From CAUZIZ01 sp965219005 (GTDB taxonomy: Bacteria; Acidobacteriota; UBA6911; RPQK01; JAJDTT01), in the NCBI GenBank assembly GCA_965219005.1, contig CBDCMS010000002.1, forward strand, positions 310,001 through 374,000: 64,000 nucleotides of DNA. Reading direction: 5' to 3'. The position numbers and the translations under genes are program-made. The notes below the pieces were generated by a model. The model was not told the origin of the DNA, made no database searches, and saw only the letters and a list, made by a program, of their open reading frames with translations. Of the stretch, positions 51,443-60,286 are shown piece by piece (the stretch's first letter is position 1; each line of letters starts with the position of its first letter).

Positions 51443-53992
51443 TTAGTTCATGTAGAAAAACTCGTTCGTATTCAAGAGCGTCAGACAAAACGATTGTAGC
51501 GCCCTGAGCTGCGCACTTTCGGTTTGTTCTGACGACGACTCTTCGCTCTCAATCTGCCGCTGCTGCCTGGCCAGGAAGTCTTGAGCTGCCGACAGCTCTG
51601 CCGGATCAGGCTCCCGGGCAAGCGCCACCTGGAAGGCCCGGGACACCTGCTTTGCCAGCCCCTGCCCCGACCCACGCTGGATGCGATCGGCAAAATGACG
51701 TGCCTGCTCTTGCATGAAGTCGCCATTGAGAAAAATGAGTGCCTGTGGCCCAGTGGTTGAAACTCTCCGCTGTTCGCAGCTGGAGGTGGTGTCGGGGGCG
51801 TCGAGAACCTCCAGTTCAGGCACCACCAGACTGCGTTTGACAAAGATATAGATGCTGCGGCGTAAGGCCTGATCTTCCTCCGACTCTTCCCAGTTTTGCC
51901 CGGGTACCGACTGCCCCGCCAACACCGCCTCGGGTACCTTAGGATAGACGCTGGGACCGGACCTCTCCAGATTAAGCCTTCCACTTACCCAGAGGACGGA
52001 GTCGCGAACCATCTCGGCCTCCAACCGGCGCGGGCTCCAGCGCCATAACAGGGTGTTGTCGGGGTCCAATTCGGCTGCCTGAGCGTGCCAGGTCGAAGAG
52101 CGCCGAAAGGTAGCCGAATTGACAATCAAACGCTGCAGCTCTTTGACACTCCAGCCAGAACGAACCAGCTCAGCGGCCAGATGGTCCAAGAGCTCGGGAT
52201 GGCTGGGCCGTTTTCCCATGACGCCAAAATTGTTCTCGGTGGCAACCAGACCCTCTCCGAAATGTGCCTGCCAGATGCGGTTGACCAGGACGCGGGCAAC
52301 CAGTGATTGAGCTTCCTGGATCATCCAGCGTGCCAGCCAACGCCTGCGTCCTGTCGAGTTGAAGGTGGGCTCGATGGGCCCAGTTCGCGTCTTGAAGTCC
52401 GCCATTTCCCCAAAGACACCAGGCACAGCCGGCTCAACCTCATCTCCAAGAATGGAGGGTTCACCGCGCACCAGGATCCGGGTCGTGGGCGCATAGGGAG
52501 AATCTTCGTACCAGATGTAGGCACGAGGGGGCTCCTTCGGCCGCGCAGCATCGATCTCTTCGATCTCCTTTTTCCAGCGCTTGAGATTTGACGCTTCGGT
52601 CGCTTCCGCCTCAGCTAGAATCTCTCGATCCAACCGCTGATTGAAGTTCTCGATCAACGCCTTCTGTTCATCCGAGCGTTTCTCGGGGTCGGTCCGGAAG
52701 GCCAGGACCGTTTCAGCATGGTCCAACCAACTGAGGTCGGCAGCAGCCTCTTTCTTCCGGGCTAACAGACGGGGAAGAATCTCGTCTCTCAGCTTCTCGA
52801 TATCTCGCTCGCGTGCGCCGACCTCAGCGTCTGCGAGCGTGATCGCCACCCGATAGACATCCAACTCTTCAGCCGTGCCGACCAGGCGGTCCAGTTCTTT
52901 CCGCTTGTCCTGGGGTCGTTTGAGGGGCTCGAAAAAGGCAAGCATCTGATAGTAGTCCCTCTGCGAAAAGGGCTCGAACTTGTGGTCGTGGCAACGAGCA
53001 CAACGGAGGGTCAGACCCAGAAAGGTCGTGGCCGTCACCCCCAGGACGTCATCCAGCTGATCGTAGCGGTCGCGCCGTTTTTCGGCAGGTTCGTCATCCC
53101 AGGTACCCAGTCTCAGAAAAGTCGTGGCCACTTGAGAGGTCGCGTTCGAGCCCTCAATTTCGTCCCCTGCCAGTTGTTCGGTGAGGAAGCGGTCGAAGGG
53201 CTTATCCTGATTGAAGGCCTCAATCACATAGTCCCGGTAGCGCCAGGCGTGGGGCTTGGTTCCATCGCGCTCGTAGCCGTTGGACTCCGCGTATCGGGCC
53301 ACGTCGAGCCACTGCCGCGCCCAGCGCTCTCCATATTGGGGTCGGCTGAGAAGATCCTCAACCAACCTTTCGGCTGCGTCAGGAGCTGAATCCCCCAGAA
53401 AAGCGACAACCTCTTCCTGGGTCGGAGGAAGTCCGGTCAAAGACAAAAACAAGCGGCGAACCAGTGTCCTTCTGTCCACCAGGGGTGCCGGCTCTATCCC
53501 GTTCTTTTCCAGCTTTCTCAGGATGAAGGCATCGACGGATGTTGCGACCTGATCAGCCGACTCGACCCCTGGAACCCCCTTCGAATCCAGTGGTACGAAA
53601 GCCCAATGCTCGGATCCTTTCGTCTCCGCCGTGCCCGGTATCTCCGAATCTGGACCCGACGCTCCGGCGTCGATCCAGGCCCGAAGCAGATTCATCTCGG
53701 GCGGACTCAACTTGTCCTCTCCCATGGGCATGCTCTGATCCAGGACCCGTTGAAAAAGCAGACTATCCTCAGCTGAGCCCCTCTTTATTGCCGGTCCTTG
53801 ACTGCCGCCATTGACCATCGACGCTGGAGTGCGAAGGTCCAACTCACCCATACGAACCGTTTCACCGTGGCACTGAAAGCAGCGGCGATTCAAAAGCGGG
53901 AGAACGTCGCCCTCAAACGTAGGCACCGAGGCGCCGGGCAGGCTGACGCCGACTGCAATACCCAGAAAGGTCGTAAGCACCCACTGTCGCAT
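51443..53992 (-). CDS. PSD1/DUF1549-DUF1553 cytochrome c-domain protein
   Basis: This 849-residue protein has a signal peptide (LTTFLGIAVGVSLPGAS) and a planctomycete-type cytochrome c domain with one haem site C-F-Q-C-H (Cys38, Cys41, His42) and the later MPMGEDKLSPPE axial region. Next comes DUF1549 (ALVRRLFLSLTGLPPT-type phrase, GERWARQWLDVARYAESNGY), a coiled-coil linker (about 390-500), and DUF1553 (RRWLARWMIQEAQSLVARVLVNRIWQAHFG, RLEAEMVRDSVLWVSGRLN). The end LTLLNTNEFFYMN is usual. The pair with DUF1501 suggests a periplasmic redox or hydrolytic system, possibly for polysaccharide breakdown; this is inference. Confidence 0.93.
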   Translation of the reverse strand: MRQWVLTTFLGIAVGVSLPGASVPTFEGDVLPLLNRRCFQCHGETVRMGELDLRTPASMVNGGSQGPAIKRGSAEDSLLFQRVLDQSMPMGEDKLSPPEMNLLRAWIDAGASGPDSEIPGTAETKGSEHWAFVPLDSKGVPGVESADQVATSVDAFILRKLEKNGIEPAPLVDRRTLVRRLFLSLTGLPPTQEEVVAFLGDSAPDAAERLVEDLLSRPQYGERWARQWLDVARYAESNGYERDGTKPHAWRYRDYVIEAFNQDKPFDRFLTEQLAGDEIEGSNATSQVATTFLRLGTWDDEPAEKRRDRYDQLDDVLGVTATTFLGLTLRCARCHDHKFEPFSQRDYYQMLAFFEPLKRPQDKRKELDRLVGTAEELDVYRVAITLADAEVGARERDIEKLRDEILPRLLARKKEAAADLSWLDHAETVLAFRTDPEKRSDEQKALIENFNQRLDREILAEAEATEASNLKRWKKEIEEIDAARPKEPPRAYIWYEDSPYAPTTRILVRGEPSILGDEVEPAVPGVFGEMADFKTRTGPIEPTFNSTGRRRWLARWMIQEAQSLVARVLVNRIWQAHFGEGLVATENNFGVMGKRPSHPELLDHLAAELVRSGWSVKELQRLIVNSATFRRSSTWHAQAAELDPDNTLLWRWSPRRLEAEMVRDSVLWVSGRLNLERSGPSVYPKVPEAVLAGQSVPGQNWEESEEDQALRRSIYIFVKRSLVVPELEVLDAPDTTSSCEQRRVSTTGPQALIFLNGDFMQEQARHFADRIQRGSGQGLAKQVSRAFQVALAREPDPAELSAAQDFLARQQRQIESEESSSEQTESAQLRALQSFCLTLLNTNEFFYMN

Positions 53993-54083
53993 TGGAAGTA
54001 TTATGCTCCCGTAGACGGCTTATCTGCAATCGGACCGGGCGCGGTCCGCCGGCGGTTCGACGCAGGTTTGACAAATCTTCTAT

Positions 54084-55384
54084 ATGGCCGCTATTCTTGC
54101 CCGCCGTTTGGGCGAGCTCATGATTCCGATTCCTGAGGCATACGACTGGATCGACCCTGGTGCGGAGCTCCCACCCATCTTCGAGCCCGAGGATGTCGAG
54201 AGCTGTCGCCGCTGGATCGTGGAGAAGAACCGGGAACAAGCATCGGTCCTGGTTGTGGGTGGGGGCAGTCACTGCTTTCTCGGCAACCGTCCCCGCCGCA
54301 CCACCGACATCCTTTCCCTGCGCAGGTGGAACCGGGTGCTCGAGCACAGCCCCGGAGACTTGACCGTCTCGGTCGAGGCGGGATGTCCCCTGACCCAACT
54401 CAATGAAGTCTTGGGAAGGGCGGGTCAATTCCTTCCCTTTTTTCCCGTCAATCATCAAGAGTCGACGATCGGTGGCCTGGTTGCGACCGGCCTCGCGGGT
54501 CCCTATGCAGGCTCCCTGGGCGGTATACGAGACTATCTGATTGGGATCGAGGTGCTCCACCCCGAAGGTGTCGTCAGCCACGCCGGTGGAAAGGTGGTCA
54601 AGAACGTGGCTGGCTACGATCTCTGCAAACTCTACACCGGATCCATGGGTTCCCTAGGCGTGATCACACAGGCGACCTTCAAGGTCCGTCCCCTCCCCGC
54701 CGAGTCACAAACAGCCCTTCTCGCTTTTCCGACTTCGGCGAGTTGGTTGAGGCGGTGGTCGACATACGCAATCAAATCGATCCAGCAGCCCTGGATCTGG
54801 TCCTGGCCGACGACAACTTCACGCGTCCTTTCTTGGAGTCGGCACTCGCTCCTGACTCGCCCTCACCCCCGTTCTGGATTGCTACTCAGGCTTGGGACTC
54901 AGCCCCGCTCACCGCCTGGAAAACGGAAACCCTGCGCAGCCACCACCCTGGCGCCTATCTCCTGGATTCTGACTCTGAACGGCAATTCTGGATCGCCCAG
55001 GAGAGTGCCTTTCGTAGTGCCCTGAGTCCAAAGAGCGAGGTGACCGTCCTGAGAGTCAGCAGTCCACTCAGCCTCCTGAATCAAGTTCATGATCAACTGA
55101 CCCAGAGGGTTTCTTGCGAGGCTGCCAGCGGCCATCTGCGAAGCGGTACCCTCTTCGTCTTCACCAAGCAGCCCGAGGCACTGGGAGAGTTTGAAAAATT
55201 GCGCCAGGAATGGAAGGACCAGCAGGTCTACGGCACGGTCTTCAAGAACGGCCTTCTGAGCGACGAGGACACAATCGACGTTTGGGGTCCAACCTCTCAG
55301 CCGCTGGAGATCATGGCCCAAATCAAGGAGAAATTCGATCCCAACGCCATCCTGAATCCAGGCCGGTTCTGGGGAGGTCTTTGA
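54084..55384 (+). pseudogene. glcE: glcE-like FAD-binding oxidase subunit, frameshifted
   Basis: Two overlapping frames together make one GlcE-like protein of about 433 residues. The first half (from 54084, or from an inner ATG at 54120) has the FAD_binding_4 fold: VLVVGGGSHCFLGNRPRRTTDILSLRRWNRV, SVEAGCPLTQLNEVLG, STIGGLVATGLAGPYAGSLGG and GGKVVKNVAGYDLCKLYTGSMGSLGVI. At 54725-54731 (GCTTTTCCGAC) the coherent reading moves by one base to FSDFGELVEAVVDIRNQ and continues to KFDPNAILNPGRFWGGL at 55384. A missing T in the T-run would explain it: a real mutation or an assembly error. GlcE is a glycolate oxidase subunit; glcD and glcF are not adjacent. Confidence 0.75.
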
Positions 55385-55471
55385 TTTCGGAGCGGTGCTG
55401 AATCATTCAGTGGGTAACTTTCGGTCCGCCAGACGAACACTTCATATCGGAACAGGCGTTTCTGGATCATG

Positions 55472-55577
55472 GGAGCCTGAAGCGCGAGCGAGGGGTTGGG
55501 GAGCAGGGACGAATGCTCCCCCCTGCGTCTGTTCGGCTTCGGTTTTGCCCAACCCCTCGCTTGCGCTTCAGGCTTCC
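55472..55577. terminator. Large hairpin of paired 35-bp motifs between convergent genes
   Basis: The forward motif at 55472-55500 and its inverted copy at 55548-55577 can pair over about 29 bp with one mismatch and one bulge (arm start GGAGCCTGAAGCGCGAGCG). The loop is about 47 nt. It lies between the converging glcE-like gene and uvrC and is well placed to end transcripts from both sides, although there is no T-run. It belongs to the dispersed 35-bp motif family. Confidence 0.6.
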
Positions 55578-55625
55578 CTAAACTGTCGCAACCAGTCGAC
55601 TCGTCGGCGATATTGTATGGGCTTG

Positions 55626-57437
55626 TCAGGGCAAACTCCGCTTAATCAGATCCGCTAGCTTTTTCCCGACGAACGGCGTGAGCTCTTCGACGCTGGCCTG
55701 ACGGATCCTATTGAGGCTTCCGAAGTTTCGCAGCAGCCGTTTCTTCCTTTTGTCGCCGATCCCAGGAATCTCATCCAATTCGGACGCGAAGTCTCGGATC
55801 GTTCGCCGTTTGCGATGATAGGTGACGGCGAAACGATGGGCCTCATCTCTGATTTCCTGGGCGAGGTGAAGTACTGGGGAGGTCTTGTCGAGAGTCAGGG
55901 GGTCCTCCTGCCCCATGATGAAGATCTCCTCTTCCCGCTTCGCCAGGCTGATGAGCGGGGTCTCCTCTGTGCCCAGGCGGGATAGGGCCTGATAGGCCGT
56001 GTGAAGTTGCCCCTTCCCACCGTCTATCAGAATCAGGTCCGGCATCGCGCTGCCCTCGTCCAGAATCCGTCGGTAGCGGCGATGAACGACCTCATGGATC
56101 GAAGAGAAATCGTCGGATCCCTCTACCGTCTTGATCCTGAACTTGCGATATTGACTCCGCTGCATCTGTCCGTCTTCACAAACTACGAGAGAAGCCACGG
56201 TCTCCGAGCCCTGAATATTGGAGACATCGAACCCTTCGATCCGGCGCGGAGGCTTCTGCAGATTCAGCTCGTCCCGAAGGGCCTCCAGGATCTTCCATTT
56301 TTCTGACTTGAGAATCTTGAAGCGGCTCTCGAAAGCGATCTTGGCGTTACGCTCCACCAGGAGAAGAAGGTTGTGTTTCTGCCCCCTCTTGGGTACGAGG
56401 ATGCGCACCTGCCTACGTCTTCGTGATTCACTCTTGGAGCAGAGCCAGCTTCGAATCAGCTCCTGGTCCGCGATCTCGGTGGGCAGATAGATCTCGTCGG
56501 GAACAAACCCGGCATTGAAGTAGTACTGTTGAATCGCGTCGCTCAGGAAGTTGGCGGGCCGAAAGAACTGAAGATTCTCCCAATAGAACTCGCGTTTTCC
56601 CACAATTCGGCTGTCGCGAAGCGTGAACAGCTGTAGGGCCAGCCGGGAGCCCTCGTGATAGTAGGCGAAAATATCCACGCTGTTCCGACCACCCAGGATC
56701 ATCTTCTGCTCTTCGCTGAGGTCCCCCACCATGCGAATTCGGTCGCGATAGAAGGCTGCGGCTTCATAGTGCTGCTCTCCAGAAGCCTCCAGCATCTTCT
56801 GCTTCAGGCTCCGAATCAGCTCCTCGTTCTTTCCCTCCAGCAAGAGAATGACATCCTTCACTGCCCGGCTGTACTCGTCCTCGGTACAAAGACCATTTAC
56901 GCAAGGACCGAGACACCGCTTTATGTAATACTCCAGGCAGGGACGATCCAGACCCCCGTCGATCTTGATATCACAGGTTCTCAGCATGAAGTGGCGATTG
57001 ATGATCTTGATGGTGTTGCGAGCCAGCGACGCCGGCAGATAAGGTCCAAAATAGAGGGCTCCATCGTTGAGGATCCTTCGAGTCAACAAGACCCTTGGAT
57101 AGGGCTCATTTACCGTCAGTTTGATCAACAGGAAGGCCTTGTCGTCCTTCAGATTGATGTTGAATTTGGGTTTGTGCCTCTTGACCAGGCTGCTCTCGAG
57201 AATCAGCGCTTCCAGTTCGTTGTCCGTGACAATGTATTCCAGATCCCGTATATGCTGTTTGAGCACCTCGGTTTTGTGGTCTGTTGTCCGTGACGACTGG
57301 AAATACGAACGGACACGGTGTCTGAGGCTCTTCCCCTTACCGATGTAGATGATCTTGTGGCGGGCGTCTTTGAAGAGGTACACGCCGGCCTTGGCAGGAA
57401 GGCGCTCCAGCTTGGACTGGAGGATCTCCGATTCCAT
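55626..57437 (-). CDS. uvrC: Excinuclease ABC subunit C
   Basis: UvrC makes the two incisions in nucleotide excision repair. The 603-residue protein has the GIY-YIG nuclease (AGVYLFKDARHKIIYIGKGKSLRHRVRSYF), the four-cysteine-like insert CDIKIDGGLDRPCLEYYIKRCLGPC, a UVR motif (RSLKQKMLEASGEQHYEAAAFYRDRI), the RNase H-like second nuclease (IEGFDVSNIQGSETVASLVV, LILIDGGKGQL) and a C-terminal helix-hairpin-helix (LDEIPGIGDKRKKRLL). The ATG at 57437 (MESEILQSKLERLP) is the family start; the upstream in-frame extension is only a translated hexanucleotide repeat (QGQGQG). All domains are complete. Confidence 0.95.
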   Translation of the reverse strand: MESEILQSKLERLPAKAGVYLFKDARHKIIYIGKGKSLRHRVRSYFQSSRTTDHKTEVLKQHIRDLEYIVTDNELEALILESSLVKRHKPKFNINLKDDKAFLLIKLTVNEPYPRVLLTRRILNDGALYFGPYLPASLARNTIKIINRHFMLRTCDIKIDGGLDRPCLEYYIKRCLGPCVNGLCTEDEYSRAVKDVILLLEGKNEELIRSLKQKMLEASGEQHYEAAAFYRDRIRMVGDLSEEQKMILGGRNSVDIFAYYHEGSRLALQLFTLRDSRIVGKREFYWENLQFFRPANFLSDAIQQYYFNAGFVPDEIYLPTEIADQELIRSWLCSKSESRRRRQVRILVPKRGQKHNLLLLVERNAKIAFESRFKILKSEKWKILEALRDELNLQKPPRRIEGFDVSNIQGSETVASLVVCEDGQMQRSQYRKFRIKTVEGSDDFSSIHEVVHRRYRRILDEGSAMPDLILIDGGKGQLHTAYQALSRLGTEETPLISLAKREEEIFIMGQEDPLTLDKTSPVLHLAQEIRDEAHRFAVTYHRKRRTIRDFASELDEIPGIGDKRKKRLLRNFGSLNRIRQASVEELTPFVGKKLADLIKRSLP

Positions 57438-57491
57438 GGCTGAGATTATATAGCGGTCCGCTGCCAGGTATCTGTCTAGCGTCCTCTTCTT

Positions 57492-57560
57492 CCCTTGCCC
57501 TTGCCCTTGCCCTTGCCCTTGCCTTTGCCCTTGCCTTTGCCTTTGCCTTTGCCTTTGCCC
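57492..57560. repeat. Hexanucleotide tandem repeat (CCTTGC/CCTTTG)
   Basis: About eleven units of a 6-bp repeat lie in the leader of uvrC, 55-125 bp upstream of its ATG. Units alternate between CCCTTG and CCTTTG types. Being a multiple of three, it leaves a long open frame (Gln-Gly/Arg-Gln) in phase with uvrC. A smaller relative occurs at 57648 (GGGCAAGGGCAAGG). Confidence 0.9.
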
Positions 57561-57694
57561 TGACCGCATCCGCCACTTACATCAAGGCTCCAACCCGGAC
57601 CGGCATTGAACGCTCCAGGCCAGAAAAACAAGGGACGACTGGGGGCGGGCAAGGGCAAGGGGGGCTAGACGCTTGACAGGCAGGCTGGCAGCCC

Positions 57695-58165
57695 TTAGCC
57701 AGCAATCTCGCTAGAGAAGGTGTCGGAGGGATCGGAATGCCAGCCATGCCGCAGCACACGGACCTTGACGCACTGGCGGCCAAACTCGATCGCTTCTTCA
57801 AAGCTGGGCATGTAGATATCGATAATCTGGCCCTTGACGGCGGATCCAGTGTCCAGAACGGTATAGATACCGCTATACCTTCCGGCTTCCACCTCAATCA
57901 CAGAGCCAATCGGGAGAGTCGAGGGGTCCGCGGCGACGATGCCCCGTTTCACATACACACCCGAACGCGTAATACCGCTGTCACAATAGGCAGTCGCTTC
58001 GAAAACCTGATAGTCGGGCTCTGATGGCTCGTCGAGGCTGACTTCTACTACGGGAGCGGGCTCTGGCACCAAGGGCGCGGGCTCCGATCGCAGAGACGAA
58101 AAACGGAGAATCACGACCGAGCAGAGCAGCAGAGAAATAGAAAACAGGGGAATGCGTATCCACAT
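57695..58165 (-). CDS. 3D-domain protein, membrane anchored
   Basis: This 156-residue protein has an N-terminal hydrophobic segment (IPLFSISLLLCSVVILRFSS), a Pro/Glu linker (EPAPLVPEPAPVVEVSLDEP) and a C-terminal 3D domain. The domain holds FEATAYCDSGITRSGVYVKRGIVAADP, LPIGSVIEVEA and VLDTGSAVKGQIIDIYMPS, whose aspartates define the 3D (three-Asp) double-psi barrel also seen in MltA and RpfB-type wall enzymes. A role in peptidoglycan remodelling in the periplasm is likely. Six bases before the start the promoter is unclear. It lies about 260 bp upstream of uvrC on the same strand. Confidence 0.88.
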   Translation of the reverse strand: MWIRIPLFSISLLLCSVVILRFSSLRSEPAPLVPEPAPVVEVSLDEPSEPDYQVFEATAYCDSGITRSGVYVKRGIVAADPSTLPIGSVIEVEAGRYSGIYTVLDTGSAVKGQIIDIYMPSFEEAIEFGRQCVKVRVLRHGWHSDPSDTFSSEIAG

Positions 58166-58382
58166 TTTCTTACGACTACCTTCCTCTCATCCCTGCCCCA
58201 CCTTCAGCTCTCTCATGCAACTTGTAGCGATAGACGCCGAGGGGTGTGAAAGGTTTCAGTTCCGGTTCACTTTTCGGGGACGGATGAGCCGTTTTCCAGT
58301 GATGAGTAAGCAGACCTGGAAACAGCACATATCAGGTAGATTTTAAGGGATCGCACTGACAACTCGCTTCAAAGCCTTCACT

Positions 58383-59423
58383 TCAAACCTTGCTGTGGCT
58401 GCAGAGGATGGATTTGTCCCCAAGAATGGTGTTGCGGCGCACCGTTGCTTCCTCGCCAATCGAGGCACCCCGACCCAGAATAGCTCCCGTGACCACGGCG
58501 CCCTTTTGGATGCGGCAGCCGGGCCAAAGAACTGAATTGCGGATTCGCGCGCCCTCTTCGATCCGACAGTTGCTACCAACTACCGAATGTGAGATTCGGA
58601 CACCGGGTTTGAGGGTACAGGACTGATCAATCAGGGAGTCTCCCTCGACCTGTATTCGAGGATCTGGGCGTTTTTGACGAGTGTCGGGGAAGGCAGCGAA
58701 CGCGGGGACCTCGATTCTTCCGTCAAGGCAGTCCATGTTGGTTTGGAAGTAGTTATCGGGGCGGGTAATTTCACGCCAATAGGACTCGAAAACAGAGGCG
58801 AAAAAGGGTACCTGACGCTGCAATAAGAGGGGGAAGAGATCGCGCTCGAAGGAAAAAGGAATCTCTCCGGGAATCGACTGGAAGATCTCCGGCTCAAAGA
58901 CGTAGACGCCGGCATTGATCGTGTTCGCACGTAGGGACTTTCCCCGAGGACGTTCCACAAAGCCAGTTACCCAGTTGTTGCGGTCCATTTCCAGAACCCC
59001 ATAGGGTCGTGGATTGTCGACCCGACAGACCCCAACAGTCACGAGAGCGCCGGAATCCTTGTGTTGTGCCAGGACCTCTTCGAGAGACAATTCAGTCAGT
59101 ATGTCTCCGTTGATTACGACAACGGTGTCATCGATCAGGTGCTCTGCCTTCTTCAGGGCCCCTGCGGTCCCCACTGGAGTACTCTCGACCTGGTAGCGGA
59201 GAAGAACCCCCAGATCTGAGCCATCACCGAAGGAATCACGGATTTTACGGGGTTGGTGAGCCAGGCTGAGGATGACCTCCCGGATCCCGGCTTTCTTGAA
59301 CTGGTCTATCTGGAACAAGAGCAGCGGAAAGTTGGCTACGGGAAGAAGGGGCTTGGGAGTGGTAATGGTCAGCGGCAGCAATCCACTGCTGGAACCACCG
59401 GCCAGAATCAGGGCTTTGATCAC
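58383..59423 (-). CDS. Sugar-1-phosphate nucleotidyltransferase-like protein, altered active site
   Basis: This 346-residue protein has the NTP_transferase fold followed by a left-handed beta helix (SCTLKPGVRISHSVVGSNCRIEEGARIRNSVLWPGCRIQKGA). The start is set to GTG at 59423 (VIKALILAGG). The nucleotide signature, normally GGxGTRLxPLT, reads GGSSSGLLPLTITTPKPLLPV, so the conserved Thr-Arg is absent while the PKP motif is kept. Later residues (VVINGDILTELSLEEVLAQH, FVERPRG, NAGVYVFEPEI) are normal. It resembles the GDP-mannose pyrophosphorylase/RfbA-like group. The lost Arg suggests low or no transferase activity, a regulatory subunit, or an unusual reaction. manC in this window is intact. 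Confidence 0.85.
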   Translation of the reverse strand: MIKALILAGGSSSGLLPLTITTPKPLLPVANFPLLLFQIDQFKKAGIREVILSLAHQPRKIRDSFGDGSDLGVLLRYQVESTPVGTAGALKKAEHLIDDTVVVINGDILTELSLEEVLAQHKDSGALVTVGVCRVDNPRPYGVLEMDRNNWVTGFVERPRGKSLRANTINAGVYVFEPEIFQSIPGEIPFSFERDLFPLLLQRQVPFFASVFESYWREITRPDNYFQTNMDCLDGRIEVPAFAAFPDTRQKRPDPRIQVEGDSLIDQSCTLKPGVRISHSVVGSNCRIEEGARIRNSVLWPGCRIQKGAVVTGAILGRGASIGEEATVRRNTILGDKSILCSHSKV

Positions 59424-59635
59424 ATTCGGGAATGCTAGCACCAAGGGATCGCAGTGAGCAACCCGTCTGTGCAGTCTCTGCACGCGTTTCTACAGTCGTC
59501 TTGGCTTAGTGCCTCAAGCAATCCAACCGAGCCTGGTACAGTCAGGGCACGCGATTGCGGCGCCGTATGGACTTGCGGTGAGAAAGGTCTGGCTGGTACA
59601 ACCTCGATGCGAAGTATGTTAGATTGACGAAATCC

Positions 59636-60256
59636 ATGAATCTTCCGAACGCGCTGACGGTCACCCGGATCTTCCTGGTCCCAGTGTTGCTCGTGGTGCT
59701 CCTGACGGGTCGCTTTGCCGAGCGAGAGCTCTGGGGCTTCGTCGTCTTTGTCGCCGCTGCGATCACGGACTACTTCGACGGTTACTTTGCACGTAAACGA
59801 TTCCAGGTCACCACGCTCGGCAAACTCCTGGACCCGATTGCGGACAAGCTGTTGATCTCGGCAGCGTTTGTTGCCCTGGTCGAGTGGCAAGTAGCCCCCT
59901 CCTGGATGGTCATCATCGTCATTGGCCGCGAGTTCGCCGTGACCGGGCTTCGCAGCATCGCCTCGGCGCAGGGTCTGACCATCGATGCCTCCCGGCTGGG
60001 CAAGTACAAAATGGCGAGTCAGGTGCTCTGCGTCAGTGCCCTGATTCTGGGAACTCGTTATTCGACCTGGCTGCTGCATCCGGTTGGAACAGTTCTCCTG
60101 TGGTTGGTTGTGGTCTTGGCCTTTACGTCGATGGTCCAGTATTTTCGCAGATTCTGGAGTCAGATAGACGAGAGCATCAAGTACCCCAAGCTTCAGGATC
60201 ACGCTGAAACGCCGTTGAAACACAGTGGCGGCTCCAATGCGGCCATTAATCCCTGA
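59636..60256 (+). CDS. pgsA: CDP-diacylglycerol-glycerol-3-phosphate 3-phosphatidyltransferase
   Basis: PgsA makes phosphatidylglycerophosphate in the inner membrane. The 206-residue protein begins MNLPNALTVTRIFLVPVLLV, has four to five helices and the CDP-alcohol phosphotransferase motif DYFDGYFARKRFQVTTLGKLLDPIADK (D-G-x2-A-R-x8-G-x3-D-x3-D). The ATG at 59636 matches the family start; the TTG at 59624 is weaker. The C-terminus after the last helix is a polar tail of about 30 residues. It is the first gene of a tight plus-strand run with aroDE, thrB and an aldolase gene. Confidence 0.95.
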   Translation: MNLPNALTVTRIFLVPVLLVVLLTGRFAERELWGFVVFVAAAITDYFDGYFARKRFQVTTLGKLLDPIADKLLISAAFVALVEWQVAPSWMVIIVIGREFAVTGLRSIASAQGLTIDASRLGKYKMASQVLCVSALILGTRYSTWLLHPVGTVLLWLVVVLAFTSMVQYFRRFWSQIDESIKYPKLQDHAETPLKHSGGSNAAINP

Positions 60257-60286
60257 AGAGCACCAGGATCTGATCCGGATCGCCCC

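Noticed and set aside
57437..57569. Longer UvrC N-terminus
   Set aside because: The extension is a Gln/Gly/Arg repeat from a hexanucleotide microsatellite, and the family start MESEILQSKLERLP lies downstream.
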